From Nitrospirota bacterium (GTDB taxonomy: Bacteria; UBA2233), in contig WOZJ01000057.1 of assembly GCA_011620345.1 (NCBI GenBank), positions 62,001-126,000 on the forward strand: a stretch of 64,000 nucleotides of DNA, given 5' to 3'. The notes beneath the pieces are model-generated. The model was not told where the DNA came from and did not search any database. It saw nothing but the letters and a program-made list of their open reading frames with translations. A program made the position numbers and the translations under genes. Every line of letters begins with the position of its first letter. Position 1 is the first letter of the stretch. This document shows positions 34,260 through 43,733 of this stretch, in pieces.

Positions 34260-36416
34260 CTAATAGTTGCCCTCCCCGAGCCTTTCTGGCCTCAGATGAA
34301 TCTTATTGCGCAGCCTGAACTCTTCGAACATAAGCTCTTGTTCAATCCGGTAGCGGTCGATATCGGACGGCGTACGAATGATGTGGGGCGTAAGAAGAAT
34401 AATGAGATTTTGCTTTGTCGCTTGCGTTCCCTCGGTTTTAAACAGGTATCCCAGGATGGGGATAGAGCCTAAAATAGGCACCTTGCTAATTATTTTCGAG
34501 ACGTTCGTATCGATCAGCCCCCCGATGATGATCGTCGCGTTGTCTTTGACAACGGCGTGCGTTTTGGCCGTTCGCTTGTTGGTCGTGTACCCGAATTGGT
34601 CAGTGTATGAGGCGCTCCTGTCAACCTGAGAAACCTCTTGGTAGATCTCGAGCTGGATAAGGTCCCCCTCGGAGATTTTTGGCGTAATCTTGAGGATAAT
34701 GCCCACGGGCTGACGTTCGATGGAACTTTGGGTCATGCCCGTGGCGGTTAGCGTGGTCCCTGCTTGCATGGGCACTTCTTGGCCTACGTTGATTTCGGAC
34801 TCTTGGTTGTCCATGGCCAAAAGGTACGGCGTGGAGAGCACATCCGAGCGGCTGTCCGAGGCCACGGCCTGGATTACGGCCTGCCACAAGGGGATCTGCT
34901 GGCCGCCAATGTTTACCATCCCGCCGCTGATGGCCGTTGCGGCAAAACCAGGTAGCGAAAATGGGTTCATGAACGTAGAGGAAAACGCTTGTCCGCCCGC
35001 TTGAGCGGCGCTAATTCCTCCAGCCCCTGTTTCCAGGCCCGATTGCATTTGGCTTGGCAAAGTCCCGAGTCCTCCCTGACTTGGCAGCATGCCTGTCTCA
35101 TTCCCTTGCGAGGTGCCTGGCCCCCCGCCCGGCAGGGTCTGTCCGCCCACGGCGTTGTTGCCCACGTTGCCGCCGCCCTTTATCCATACGCCCAAGTCCC
35201 TGGACGCGTTGACGCTGAGCGTCGCGATGAGCCCCTGGACAAACACCTGGTTTCTTCGGATGTCGAGCCTTTTTAAGACCGTCTCGATCATGCGGTAGTC
35301 CTGCTGGGATGCAAACACTATGATAGAATTGGTTCCCTTGTCGGCAGCAATCTTTACGGGCCCCTGGAACTGCCCCGTTACAACCCCTAGCTGGGCCTCC
35401 TTGGTGAGAGCCTGCCCGGCTTGGGCGGACGTTTGCTCGCTAAGCTCCGTTCGTGCGAGCTCCTGGAGAACCTTTGCAACCTCTTCGGCGTCTGCATTTT
35501 TTAGGTAATACACGAACATGTTTCCGTAGGTGGAGGGGGTTTGGACATCTAGCCGCTTGACCACCTCCAGGATCTGAGAGGCCTGAGAGGGGTCTGCCAT
35601 GACGATCAAAGAGTTCGTCCGCTCGTCCGGGATAACCTTGAGCATGCCTCCTAACAACTGTCGAGGGGTAGCGCCCCTTTGGGCCCGACCCCTTGTAAGG
35701 AGCCTTCTTGCCGCCGTACCATACCCCTCGCCAAACAATGAGAGGACTTTGTCCGCCATGTCCGTACAGGAGGCATACTCCAAGGGGATGATCATAATCT
35801 TGGAGAAGGTTTCTGCTACGTCAAACTCTTTGGCGAGCTCCTTTAATCTTGAGATGTTGTTGGCCGTGTCGATCAAAATGATGCTGTTTGTCGTCGGATA
35901 GGCGGCGATCAGGCCATCTTGAGACATCATATTTTGCAGAAGCCCGGCCAAGTCCTGACTGTCCACGTACCGGAGCTTGAGCACTTCCGTGACGAACATC
36001 TCGCCTTCTGGCGTCGTGAAGCCGGGCGTAATCAGGGGTAAGGGGACGTTCCTGGCGTCCTTGGTGGGGATGATTTTAATCGCAGGCCCCGCCTTGACCG
36101 CCGTGAAGCCTTTTAGGTTCAACACGGAAAGGAAGATTTGATAGGCCTGATCGACGCTTACCTTGTCCGGCGTTACGATGGATACCTTACCCCTGACGGA
36201 GTCGTCCACGATGAAATTTTTCCCCGTGATTTTCGAGATGAAGCGTACCATCGCCTGGAGGTCGACGTTTTCGAAGTCGATCCGGACGAGGTTGCCCTGT
36301 ATTTCCGCAGGAAGCTCCTGAGCAACGCTAGCCCCCGACGTAAGGAGCGCGAGCAAAGCGCCCAAGGCAGCGAGGATTTTCACGGGGGGCCTGCGACCTC
36401 CAGATTTACAGGGCAT
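34260..36416 (-). CDS. gspD: Type II secretion outer-membrane secretin GspD
   Basis: 718 residues. Signal peptide (about 12-32, ending ASVAQ), N0 domain, N1-N3 repeats, then the secretin core with VPILGSIPILGYLF near the C-terminus. A Gly/Ser/Gln-rich loop of roughly 60 residues lies between N3 and the secretin core. An internal GTG at 36383 is an alternative start giving a shorter leader. No gspC is found upstream; instead a dihaem cytochrome gene ends 57 nt away. A TATAAA lies upstream but its -35 is poor. Confidence 0.95.
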   Translation of the reverse strand: MPCKSGGRRPPVKILAALGALLALLTSGASVAQELPAEIQGNLVRIDFENVDLQAMVRFISKITGKNFIVDDSVRGKVSIVTPDKVSVDQAYQIFLSVLNLKGFTAVKAGPAIKIIPTKDARNVPLPLITPGFTTPEGEMFVTEVLKLRYVDSQDLAGLLQNMMSQDGLIAAYPTTNSIILIDTANNISRLKELAKEFDVAETFSKIMIIPLEYASCTDMADKVLSLFGEGYGTAARRLLTRGRAQRGATPRQLLGGMLKVIPDERTNSLIVMADPSQASQILEVVKRLDVQTPSTYGNMFVYYLKNADAEEVAKVLQELARTELSEQTSAQAGQALTKEAQLGVVTGQFQGPVKIAADKGTNSIIVFASQQDYRMIETVLKRLDIRRNQVFVQGLIATLSVNASRDLGVWIKGGGNVGNNAVGGQTLPGGGPGTSQGNETGMLPSQGGLGTLPSQMQSGLETGAGGISAAQAGGQAFSSTFMNPFSLPGFAATAISGGMVNIGGQQIPLWQAVIQAVASDSRSDVLSTPYLLAMDNQESEINVGQEVPMQAGTTLTATGMTQSSIERQPVGIILKITPKISEGDLIQLEIYQEVSQVDRSASYTDQFGYTTNKRTAKTHAVVKDNATIIIGGLIDTNVSKIISKVPILGSIPILGYLFKTEGTQATKQNLIILLTPHIIRTPSDIDRYRIEQELMFEEFRLRNKIHLRPERLGEGNY

Positions 36417-36473
36417 TGGCGGGCTCTTGCTTTACCACGGGTTTCCTTCTCTTGAAATTCGTTCAGCCTAAAT

Positions 36474-37853
36474 TTATAGAACTCGAATGAACGCGACAAG
36501 GTCCAGCTTCTCTTCTTTGCTCAGCTTGGTCCCGGAAACAAGGTTGAAAAACTCAACCGTGTCCTCGAGCGTGAGCAACCTCCCGTCGTGAAGGTAGGGC
36601 GGGGAATCCTTGATGCCCCTCAAGGGAAAGGTTTTGATCGGCCCATCTCCGACCATTCTGTGGCCATCTACAGTTTTCGGCTGGAAGAAGCGTTCGGTCT
36701 TTAAATCATGCATCAAGTTGTCCGTATAGTAAGGGGCCGGATGGCAAGTGCCGCACCTTGCCTTGCCGAAAAAGAGCCGTTCTCCGCGTAGTTCTGCTTT
36801 TGAGGCCTTGCCCGGGTCGAGGTAGCCGAAGATATCCAGCTTTGGCGCAGGGGGAAAGTTGAGTATTTCTTGAAACTCGGCCATGGCATGAACCTGATGT
36901 CCCCTATCCAAAATGTTGATCCCCTTTTTAACGGCGATCACGATGTCGCCGTCGAAGTAAGCTCCACGCTGTTCGAACTCCGTGAAATCCTCGACGGTCT
37001 TGAGCGCCCTTTGAGACCCAAATAGCCGCTGAATATTTACCCCTCGAAGGGTTGGAGTATCGATGCGGTGTCGCAGCTCTTGAGGCCTGATGTCGTTTAC
37101 TAAATGAAAAGCCGCGTTGGTATGGCCGTTTGCGTGGCAATCGAAGCAGGCGACGCCAAGGCTAGCCTTTTCCGTTTTTCTGTCTGCGGTCTCGTTGAAC
37201 TCTTGCTGAGGGAAGGGTGTGAGCAAAAGCCTTAATCCTTCGAGTTGTTTGGGGTTTAAAAGTCCGTTAAAAATCTCGAAGTAGTTCATCCTGGTTACGA
37301 GCTGGCCTTTGGAGACATCCCCCAACTCGGGATGGGTTGTTAGGTAGATAGGGGACGGAAACTCCGGCAGGAAGCGGTCTGGAAGGTCAAATTCGACGTC
37401 GAAGCGCTCGAGCGAGCGGCCTTCTTGTTTTTTGATTTCTTCTATTTGGAAGTGGGGATATACTTGGCCTCCCGCCTCGTGCTTAACGTGGGGCAAGGGG
37501 AGGAACCCTTCTGGGTAGAGGCCTTTTTGTTTAATTTCTTCAGGATCCATGCCAGAAAGTCTTTCCCAGGTAACCCCTTGTGGAAGCTTAACCCGAACAC
37601 CTTCCTGAATGGGTTTCCCCTTTGACATTGTCGCACCCGATGGCTTGTCGGATAAATCGTAGCGAAGCTTCAAGTAGTTGAGATGTCGAACCCGGTAGCG
37701 CGGAGCCTCTTTTTTTAGAGTTGTCATGATGGAAGCAAACCCAGCCGTTTGGTCGACAGGCATGTAGCTTGTCTCCGAGGCGAGACCGTCCCCACTGCAG
37801 GCGATTGCCCCGAATAACATTCCAAGGATGCCAAACCTGCTCATTTGGCGCAT
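36474..37853 (-). CDS. Exported dihaem cytochrome c of the MauG/CcpA superfamily
   Basis: 459 residues. Two haem motifs, CFDCH (236-240) and CGTCH (367-371), with the block RGVNIQRLFGSQRALKTVED between them and LRGIKDSPPYLHDGRL near the C-terminus, as in cytochrome-c-peroxidase-like proteins. The N-terminus looks exported; GAIAC could be a weak lipobox. The first 200 residues match no peroxidase domain that I recognise. Electron-transfer or peroxidase role in the periplasm is inferred. AAGGAG is well placed. Same strand as, and 57 nt before, gspD. Confidence 0.85.
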   Translation of the reverse strand: MRQMSRFGILGMLFGAIACSGDGLASETSYMPVDQTAGFASIMTTLKKEAPRYRVRHLNYLKLRYDLSDKPSGATMSKGKPIQEGVRVKLPQGVTWERLSGMDPEEIKQKGLYPEGFLPLPHVKHEAGGQVYPHFQIEEIKKQEGRSLERFDVEFDLPDRFLPEFPSPIYLTTHPELGDVSKGQLVTRMNYFEIFNGLLNPKQLEGLRLLLTPFPQQEFNETADRKTEKASLGVACFDCHANGHTNAAFHLVNDIRPQELRHRIDTPTLRGVNIQRLFGSQRALKTVEDFTEFEQRGAYFDGDIVIAVKKGINILDRGHQVHAMAEFQEILNFPPAPKLDIFGYLDPGKASKAELRGERLFFGKARCGTCHPAPYYTDNLMHDLKTERFFQPKTVDGHRMVGDGPIKTFPLRGIKDSPPYLHDGRLLTLEDTVEFFNLVSGTKLSKEEKLDLVAFIRVL

Positions 37854-37878
37854 AACGGGCTCCTTTTGATTGATTAAG

Positions 37879-37909
37879 GCCGTGTCAACGGCTTGCCGAA
37901 TAAGGCAAG
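37879..37909. repeat. Two adjoining hairpins between yjbQ and the dihaem cytochrome
   Basis: GCCGT-GTCA-ACGGC (37879-37892) runs directly into CTTGCC-GAATAA-GGCAAG (37892-37909). There is no U tract on either strand, so a classical terminator is not supported. They may be a processing or leader structure for the cytochrome mRNA. Confidence 0.4.
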
Positions 37910-37988
37910 ATTAGCATGCAACATGCTTTAGGGGCAATCCGAAAAGAGTGGGATAGGACCTCGAGCGATAGGGAATCTGCTTGGGTCG

Positions 37989-38390
37989 CTATTCCCAGGG
38001 CAGCATGGGGCGTACCCAAAGTTTTCGTGCTCTTGGCCCGTCGAACTCGAGAAACAAGACGCCCTGCCATGGTCCAAGTTTGAGCCTCCCTGCTTCCACG
38101 GGGACGAGGACCGACGGGCCGATGAGACTTGTTTTGATGTGAGCATCGGCATTTCCCTCCGCGTGGCTATAGGAGGGTGCCCAAGGAACTAGCCTCTCGA
38201 GGGCTTCGAGAAGGTCCTTCTGGACATTCGGGTCGGCGTTTTCGTTGATTGTGACTGCGGCCGTGCTATGGGGCGAAAAAATTAGGACGGCGCCTTCTTT
38301 TAGGCCAATTTCCTGAATTTTTTGCTCAATCCTAGGCGTAATATCGAGGGATTGAACGCGTGCCTCAGTTTTGATCGCGAGCTCGAACAT
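37989..38390 (-). CDS. YjbQ family (UPF0047) protein
   Basis: 133 residues, the usual size. Signature SPHSTAAVTINENADP and the C-terminal HIKTSLIGPSVLVPVEAG, LGPWQGVLFLEFDGPR. Some homologues show weak thiamine-phosphate synthase activity, but the physiological role is uncertain. Stands alone, separated from the cytochrome gene by 135 nt. Confidence 0.92.
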   Translation of the reverse strand: MFELAIKTEARVQSLDITPRIEQKIQEIGLKEGAVLIFSPHSTAAVTINENADPNVQKDLLEALERLVPWAPSYSHAEGNADAHIKTSLIGPSVLVPVEAGRLKLGPWQGVLFLEFDGPRARKLWVRPMLPWE

Positions 38391-38412
38391 AAGCCCTCAC
38401 TTCCCGTATTGG

Positions 38413-38440
38413 TTGACTAGGGTTTTATGCTGGTTATATT
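38413..38440 (+). promoter_or_regulatory. Putative sigma70 promoter upstream of dnaK
   Basis: TTGACT (38413-38418), 16-base spacer, TATATT (38435-38440). It would give a leader of about 150 nt. No CIRCE element and no sigma32-type CCCCAT box were seen in the 204-nt gap, so heat control is not evident. Confidence 0.45.
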
Positions 38441-38594
38441 GTTCCTAGAGCTTCAAGAGGCACAAAAAGCCTTCGTCGATACCCCGGTGTTTCGATGGAT
38501 AAAAGATATTATAGTACTTGAACGGTTACGAGATCAAGCTTTCTTTATCCTTATCTTTGAATAATAAAATGCTCATTTAACAGTGGAGGATACC

Positions 38595-40463
38595 ATGGGA
38601 AAAACCATCGGAATTGACCTAGGCACGACAAACTCCGTTGTTGCCGTGATGGAGGGGGGAGAACCCAAGGTCGTTATCAACGAGGAGGGGTCGCGTTTGA
38701 CACCCTCCGTTGTTGCGTTCACCAAAGAAGGCGAAGTTCTGGTCGGACAGGTAGCTAAACGCCAGGCAATTACCAACTCTGAAAACACTGTCTATTCAAT
38801 AAAGAGGTTTATGGGCCGGAAGTACGACGAGATCGCAGACGAGATTAAAAAGGTCCCTTACAAAGTCGTACGTGCTGACAACGGGGATGCCTGGGTTGAG
38901 GCAGGAGGAAAGCGCTATTCGCCGCCCGAGATTTCTGCATTTATCCTAAGGAAGCTCAAGAAGGCGGCCGAGAACTACCTAGGCGAGCCCGTTACGGATG
39001 CCGTGATCACGGTACCCGCCTATTTCAACGATTCGCAGCGTCAAGCCACGAAGGACGCAGGGCGAATCGCGGGGTTGAATGTGCAGCGCATCATCAACGA
39101 GCCTACGGCAGCGGCTTTGGCTTACGGCTTGGATAAAAAGAAGGAAGAGACGATCGCCGTGTACGACTTTGGCGGAGGAACGTTTGACATCTCGATCCTT
39201 GAGGTGGGCGACAACGTGACCGAAGTCAAGGCGACCAACGGGGATACCCACCTAGGGGGCGACGATATAGACCAGCGCGTGATGGACTGGATCATCCAGG
39301 AGTTTAAAAAAGACCAAGGGATCGACTTAAGCCGCGACAGGATGGCTCTACAGCGGCTTAAGGAGGCGGCCGAAAAGGCAAAGGTTGAGCTCTCTAGCAC
39401 CCTAGAGACCGAGATCAACTTACCCTTCATCACGGCCGACGCTACCGGCCCCAAGCACCTTGTGATGAAGTTTTCCCGGGCGAAGTTTGAGCAGCTCTGC
39501 ATGGATTTGTTCGAAAGGACCCTAGAACCATGCCGGAAGGCAATTCAGGATTCGGGCCTAAAGGCATCAGACATCCATGAAGTCGTGTTGGTGGGCGGTT
39601 CTACCCGGACCCCAAAGGTCCAGGAGCTAGTCCAAAGTTTTTTTGGGAAGGAGCCACATCAAGGAGTGAACCCAGATGAAGTTGTGGCTATTGGGGCGGC
39701 TATTCAGGCGGGAGTTCTTAAGGGCGAGGTGAAAGACATTCTTCTGCTGGATGTTACGCCCCTTTCTCTGGGCATTGAGACGCTTGGAGGTGTAACGACG
39801 GTCCTGATTCAGAGAAACACGACGATTCCAACGAGGAAGAGCGAGATTTTTACGACAGCCTCGGACAGCCAGACCTCGGTTGAAATCCATGTCGTTCAGG
39901 GTGAACGCGAGATGGCCAGGGATAACCGGACGCTCGCTAGGTTTCACCTAGATGGGATTCCTGCTGCCCCAAGGGGTGTTCCCCAAATCGAGGTCGCGTT
40001 CGACATCGATGCCGACGGCATTCTGCATGTTTCTGCCAAAGATATGGCTACCGGCAAGGAGCAGAGGGTTCGAGTAACGGCATCTTCTGGGCTGAACGAG
40101 CAGGAAATCCAACGCATGGTTAAGGATGCCGAGCTTCATGCCGAAGAGGATAGGAAGCGGCACGAGGTCGTGCAACTGAAGAATCAGCTTGACTCTCTAG
40201 CCTATGCACTCGAAAAAACGGTGAACGAAAACAGGGGTAAGCTAGAAGCTCCCCATATTGACGAAGCCGAGCGTGCCGTTTCTCGTGCCAAAGAAGCCCT
40301 AAGCGGAGAAGACGCGGAGGCGTTGAGGGGTGCTATCGACGAGGTAAACAATACTTCCCACAAGCTAGCCGAGGTGCTTTACAAACATGCGGCCACAGGG
40401 GAGGGTGCTGAAGGTCCACAGGGTGGAGAAGTGATTGATGCCGAGGTCACAGAAAACAAGTAA
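38595..40463 (+). CDS. dnaK: Chaperone protein DnaK (Hsp70)
   Basis: 622 residues. N-terminal [10 protein letters not shown], ATPase motifs [12 protein letters not shown] and [14 protein letters not shown], linker [14 protein letters not shown], substrate domain, and C-terminal helical lid ending [10 protein letters not shown]. The ATG at 38595 has GGAGG five bases upstream; the GTG four codons earlier is less likely. grpE and dnaJ are not adjacent, so this is an isolated locus that begins a run of protein-quality genes. Confidence 0.97.
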   Translation: MGKTIGIDLGTTNSVVAVMEGGEPKVVINEEGSRLTPSVVAFTKEGEVLVGQVAKRQAITNSENTVYSIKRFMGRKYDEIADEIKKVPYKVVRADNGDAWVEAGGKRYSPPEISAFILRKLKKAAENYLGEPVTDAVITVPAYFNDSQRQATKDAGRIAGLNVQRIINEPTAAALAYGLDKKKEETIAVYDFGGGTFDISILEVGDNVTEVKATNGDTHLGGDDIDQRVMDWIIQEFKKDQGIDLSRDRMALQRLKEAAEKAKVELSSTLETEINLPFITADATGPKHLVMKFSRAKFEQLCMDLFERTLEPCRKAIQDSGLKASDIHEVVLVGGSTRTPKVQELVQSFFGKEPHQGVNPDEVVAIGAAIQAGVLKGEVKDILLLDVTPLSLGIETLGGVTTVLIQRNTTIPTRKSEIFTTASDSQTSVEIHVVQGEREMARDNRTLARFHLDGIPAAPRGVPQIEVAFDIDADGILHVSAKDMATGKEQRVRVTASSGLNEQEIQRMVKDAELHAEEDRKRHEVVQLKNQLDSLAYALEKTVNENRGKLEAPHIDEAERAVSRAKEALSGEDAEALRGAIDEVNNTSHKLAEVLYKHAATGEGAEGPQGGEVIDAEVTENK

Positions 40464-40489
40464 CCCAAAGCCGTTCATCCCTAGGGGCG

Positions 40490-40519
40490 TTGAAACTTTG
40501 CAGCGGCGCTGGTTATAAT
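40490..40519 (+). promoter_or_regulatory. Putative sigma70 promoter for htpX
   Basis: TTGAAA (40490-40495) and a perfect TATAAT (40514-40519) 18 bases apart, with a leader of about 45 nt carrying GAGGAGG before the htpX ATG. Confidence 0.6.
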
Positions 40520-40569
40520 AGTTCTTAGGGTAAAAAAGAGCTATTCTCCGAGAGGAGGAAGGGAGAAAT

Positions 40570-41427
40570 ATGGGCCTTCGTATCAGAACAGTGCTGCTTT
40601 TGGGGTTGCTCACAGGAGTGATCGTTCTCATGGGGCAGCTTTTTGGGGGCCGTGGGGGAGCATTATTCGCACTCGGTTTCGCTGCTTTGATGAATTTTGC
40701 GGCCTATTGGTTTTCCGATAAATTAGTCTTACGGATGTACCGGGCCAAACCTTTGACCGAACTGGAAGCGCCGGAGCTGTTTAGGATCGTTCATGGGCTT
40801 GTGCAGAGGGCGGGATTGCCCATGCCCAAGCTTTATTTAATTGGAACGGATTCTCCGAACGCGTTTGCCACCGGAAGGAACCCCGAACATGCGGCCGTTG
40901 CCGTTACACGCGGGCTTATGGGGCTTTTAAATTCCAGAGAAATAGAAGGCGTGCTTGCCCATGAGCTTTCCCACGTGAAAAATCGGGACATTCTGATCAG
41001 CTCAATCGCCGCCACGTTGGCGGGAGCCATTATGTACATGGCGGATATGTTCCGCTTTGCCATGTTCTTTGGTGGCTTTGGAGGCAGAGACCAAGAAGAT
41101 AGCAGAGGCGGAATCTTGCCGATGCTTGCCATGGCCATCCTAGCACCCATCGCTGCGCTCTTGATCCAGATGTCCGTTTCTCGTTCACGAGAGTATTTGG
41201 CAGATGCGACAGGCGCAAGGATCGTCGGAAGTCCCGATGGGCTGATCGATGCCCTCAAGAAACTGGCGGACGGTACAAGAAGGCTTCCCATGGAGGCCAG
41301 CGCGGCAACAGCCCATTTGTTCATCGTGAACCCCTTAAAAGCTGCAAGCCTTGCCAACCTGTTTAGCACGCACCCTCCAATGGAGGAGCGCATCAAGAGG
41401 CTTCGACAATACAGGGCCTATGCATAG
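40570..41427 (+). CDS. htpX: Zinc metalloprotease HtpX homologue
   Basis: 285 residues, M48 family. Zinc motif HELSH at 131-135, with the downstream Glu in [11 protein letters not shown]. Two N-terminal and about two central transmembrane segments place it in the inner membrane with a cytosolic active site. Degrades damaged membrane proteins. Strong SD. It lies between dnaK and clpA; its last codons are part of a 28-bp palindrome. Confidence 0.95.
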   Translation: MGLRIRTVLLLGLLTGVIVLMGQLFGGRGGALFALGFAALMNFAAYWFSDKLVLRMYRAKPLTELEAPELFRIVHGLVQRAGLPMPKLYLIGTDSPNAFATGRNPEHAAVAVTRGLMGLLNSREIEGVLAHELSHVKNRDILISSIAATLAGAIMYMADMFRFAMFFGGFGGRDQEDSRGGILPMLAMAILAPIAALLIQMSVSRSREYLADATGARIVGSPDGLIDALKKLADGTRRLPMEASAATAHLFIVNPLKAASLANLFSTHPPMEERIKRLRQYRAYA

Positions 41428-41436
41428 GCTCTGTAT
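41409..41436. promoter_or_regulatory. 28-bp near-perfect palindrome between htpX and clpA
   Basis: Left arm ATACAGGGCCTATG and right arm CATAGGCTCTGTAT are reverse complements except at one position. The centre TGCA has no spacer. It spans the htpX stop codon and its right end overlaps a TATAAA (41434-41439), 36 nt before the clpA ATG. Fits an operator for clpA or an mRNA hairpin; no U tract follows, so it is not an obvious terminator. Confidence 0.5.
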
Positions 41437-41472
41437 AAAGCGGAAAGAAAGAATCCAGGGGGGTCTTTAGGG

Positions 41473-43731
41473 ATGATCGATCTTTCTCACTATAGGGATC
41501 GCTTGTCAGACTCCGGTTACCGGGTGCTTGCCCAGGCTATCGAGGAGTCCCAGAGACGGCATCATTTCTACCTCGGGGTGGAGCATATCTTTCTGGCCTT
41601 TTCGAAGGTCGAAATGGCTTTTTTTGAGCAGATCTTGGGCGAGCTGAGGCTTGACTCAAAAAAAGTGCTCCACGCATTGAACGAATACTTAAACGTTTGC
41701 AAGCAGTACTTGGGCGGGGGGATGAAAGTGCCGCCGCCAACCAAATCGACCTTCAAGACGGCTTGGGACGAGGCTCAGAGAAGAGGCAGAACCTATATCG
41801 ACGGCATCGACCTGTTTTTGGCTATTTTTCAAGATACAGAAGGGATTCCGGCCAAAATTATGGAAGGTTTTGGTGTTCGTTCAGAATCTGTCGCCCAGGA
41901 AGTGATCCGCTTGGCTCGTAGGAGGGATCAGAAGGCGGAGGAGCTAGAGCGGAGGTATGATTTACCCCCCACCCTCAAGCAGTTCGGCGTCAACGTGAAC
42001 AAGCTCGTGTACGAAGGGAAGGTATCCCCGATCATCGGCCGGGAGAGGGAGATTCGCGAGGTTATCGAAATTCTTTGCCATAGAGAGCGGACCAACTCGG
42101 CTATGGTCATCGGCGAGCCAGGGGTGGGGAAATCCGCCCTCATCGAAGGGCTCGCAAGATGGATTGAGCTTGAGCCCTACAAAGTGCCCAAGCGTCTCCG
42201 TGATATTCAGGTTGTCAACCTTCAGATGAACACGATCGTGGCCGGGACCGTCTTTCGAGGGATGTTCGAAGACAGGATGGAGAAGATCATCAATGAGGTC
42301 AAGGAACGCAAAAACATCGTCCTTTTTGTCGACGAGGCGCACCTGCTCATCGGTGCAGGTTCGGCGATGGGCGTTCCAGCGGATGCGGCCAATATTCTCA
42401 AGTCAGCTTTATCTAAAGGCGAAGTTCAGATTATTGGGGCTACGACGTCTTCCGAGTACAGGCAGTTCATTCAAGAGGATGAGGCGCTTGCAAGGCGCTT
42501 CAAGCCTGTCTATATCGATGAGCCTACAAAGGAGGAGGCCAGGGAGATTGTTTACGGGATCAAGCCCAGGCTAGAGTACAACTACGGCGTGGAGATTTCG
42601 GACGAGGCGATTGACGTCCTGTTGAATATGTCCGACCGCTATTTAAGAAACACCAAGCTGCCGGACAAGGTTATCGGCTGGCTTCACACCTCCTGTGTCA
42701 AGGTCGAGTTAGACAAGCCGGACGAGCCCGTCGTAAAGCCAGAGAACGTGCTCGAGGTGGTTGCCCAGGAATCAAAGCTTCCGATCGATATGGTCTACAG
42801 GGATACTCTGGAACGCTTTAAAGAGCTTGAGGCCCATCTTTCTGGGAGAGTTGTGGGACAACGGGAGGCAATCGCCGCGGTAACCCGTCATCTTCGAGTG
42901 AACAAGGGGCCCCTTAAGGAGAATTTTTCAAGGCCGGACGCCGTCATGCTATTTCTGGGACCTACGGGTGTCGGCAAGACTGAGCTTGCCAAGGTGCTTG
43001 CTGAATTTTTGTTTGGCGATGAGAATCGCATGGTTAGAGTGGACATGTCAGAGTTCCGGGATGGCGCGATAAGCGTTGACAAACTCATAGGGATGCCCCG
43101 CGGGATCGTTGGGTCTGAGCGCGGAGGGATTTTGACAAACCGCGTGAAGGACAATCCTTATAGCCTTGTCTTGCTAGACGAGATGGAGAAGGCCAGCCAG
43201 GAGGTGCTAAACCTTTTTCTTCAGGTGTTCGATGAAGGGTGGCTAACGGATGGGCGCGGGCGAAGGGTGTATTTCAGCGATACGGTAATTGTCATGACCT
43301 CAAACATTGGGGCCGACCGGTTTAAAAAGCTCCTAAAGCCGATGGGGTTCATGGGGGAGCAGGGCCAACTGGCAGACGCCAAAAAGGCCGTCATGCGTGA
43401 CGTGGAAGACGCCTTCTCGCCGGAGTTTTTGAACAGGATGGACGATATCATCGTGTTCAACCCTTTGACTCCGGATGAAATCCGCGCCATCACTCGCATG
43501 TACTTAGACTCGATTGCTGGGCAGATGGCATCGATGCACAAAAAACTCCGGGTAAGCGAAGAGGCGGTCGATATGCTCTCCAAGGAGGGCTATAGCATCA
43601 AGTATGGGGCTCGGTTCTTAAAGCGTTCGATCGACGAAAAAGTCAAGATGCCGGTTACGTTAAACTGGAAAGCCTCGAGCGAGTTCTTTGTCGAAGTTCA
43701 AGAAGGCCGTGTGGCGGTACGTTGGGATTAG
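41473..43731 (+). CDS. clpA: ATP-dependent Clp protease ATP-binding subunit ClpA
   Basis: 752 residues. Clp N-domain (about 1-145), AAA module 1 with GEPGVGKS (about 214-221), AAA module 2 with GPTGVGKT (about 496-503). There is no ClpB/ClpC-type middle coiled coil, which supports ClpA. In module 2 MGF replaces the IGL/IGF tripeptide that docks ClpP, so ClpP interaction is likely but not certain. clpS and clpP are not adjacent. Ends 2 nt before the DUF1844 gene. Confidence 0.9.
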   Translation: MIDLSHYRDRLSDSGYRVLAQAIEESQRRHHFYLGVEHIFLAFSKVEMAFFEQILGELRLDSKKVLHALNEYLNVCKQYLGGGMKVPPPTKSTFKTAWDEAQRRGRTYIDGIDLFLAIFQDTEGIPAKIMEGFGVRSESVAQEVIRLARRRDQKAEELERRYDLPPTLKQFGVNVNKLVYEGKVSPIIGREREIREVIEILCHRERTNSAMVIGEPGVGKSALIEGLARWIELEPYKVPKRLRDIQVVNLQMNTIVAGTVFRGMFEDRMEKIINEVKERKNIVLFVDEAHLLIGAGSAMGVPADAANILKSALSKGEVQIIGATTSSEYRQFIQEDEALARRFKPVYIDEPTKEEAREIVYGIKPRLEYNYGVEISDEAIDVLLNMSDRYLRNTKLPDKVIGWLHTSCVKVELDKPDEPVVKPENVLEVVAQESKLPIDMVYRDTLERFKELEAHLSGRVVGQREAIAAVTRHLRVNKGPLKENFSRPDAVMLFLGPTGVGKTELAKVLAEFLFGDENRMVRVDMSEFRDGAISVDKLIGMPRGIVGSERGGILTNRVKDNPYSLVLLDEMEKASQEVLNLFLQVFDEGWLTDGRGRRVYFSDTVIVMTSNIGADRFKKLLKPMGFMGEQGQLADAKKAVMRDVEDAFSPEFLNRMDDIIVFNPLTPDEIRAITRMYLDSIAGQMASMHKKLRVSEEAVDMLSKEGYSIKYGARFLKRSIDEKVKMPVTLNWKASSEFFVEVQEGRVAVRWD

Positions 43732-43733
43732 AG

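Noticed and set aside
38391-38594. CIRCE or sigma32 site before dnaK
   Set aside because: A CTTGAA is present but no CCCCAT-type -10 at proper spacing, and no CIRCE inverted repeat.
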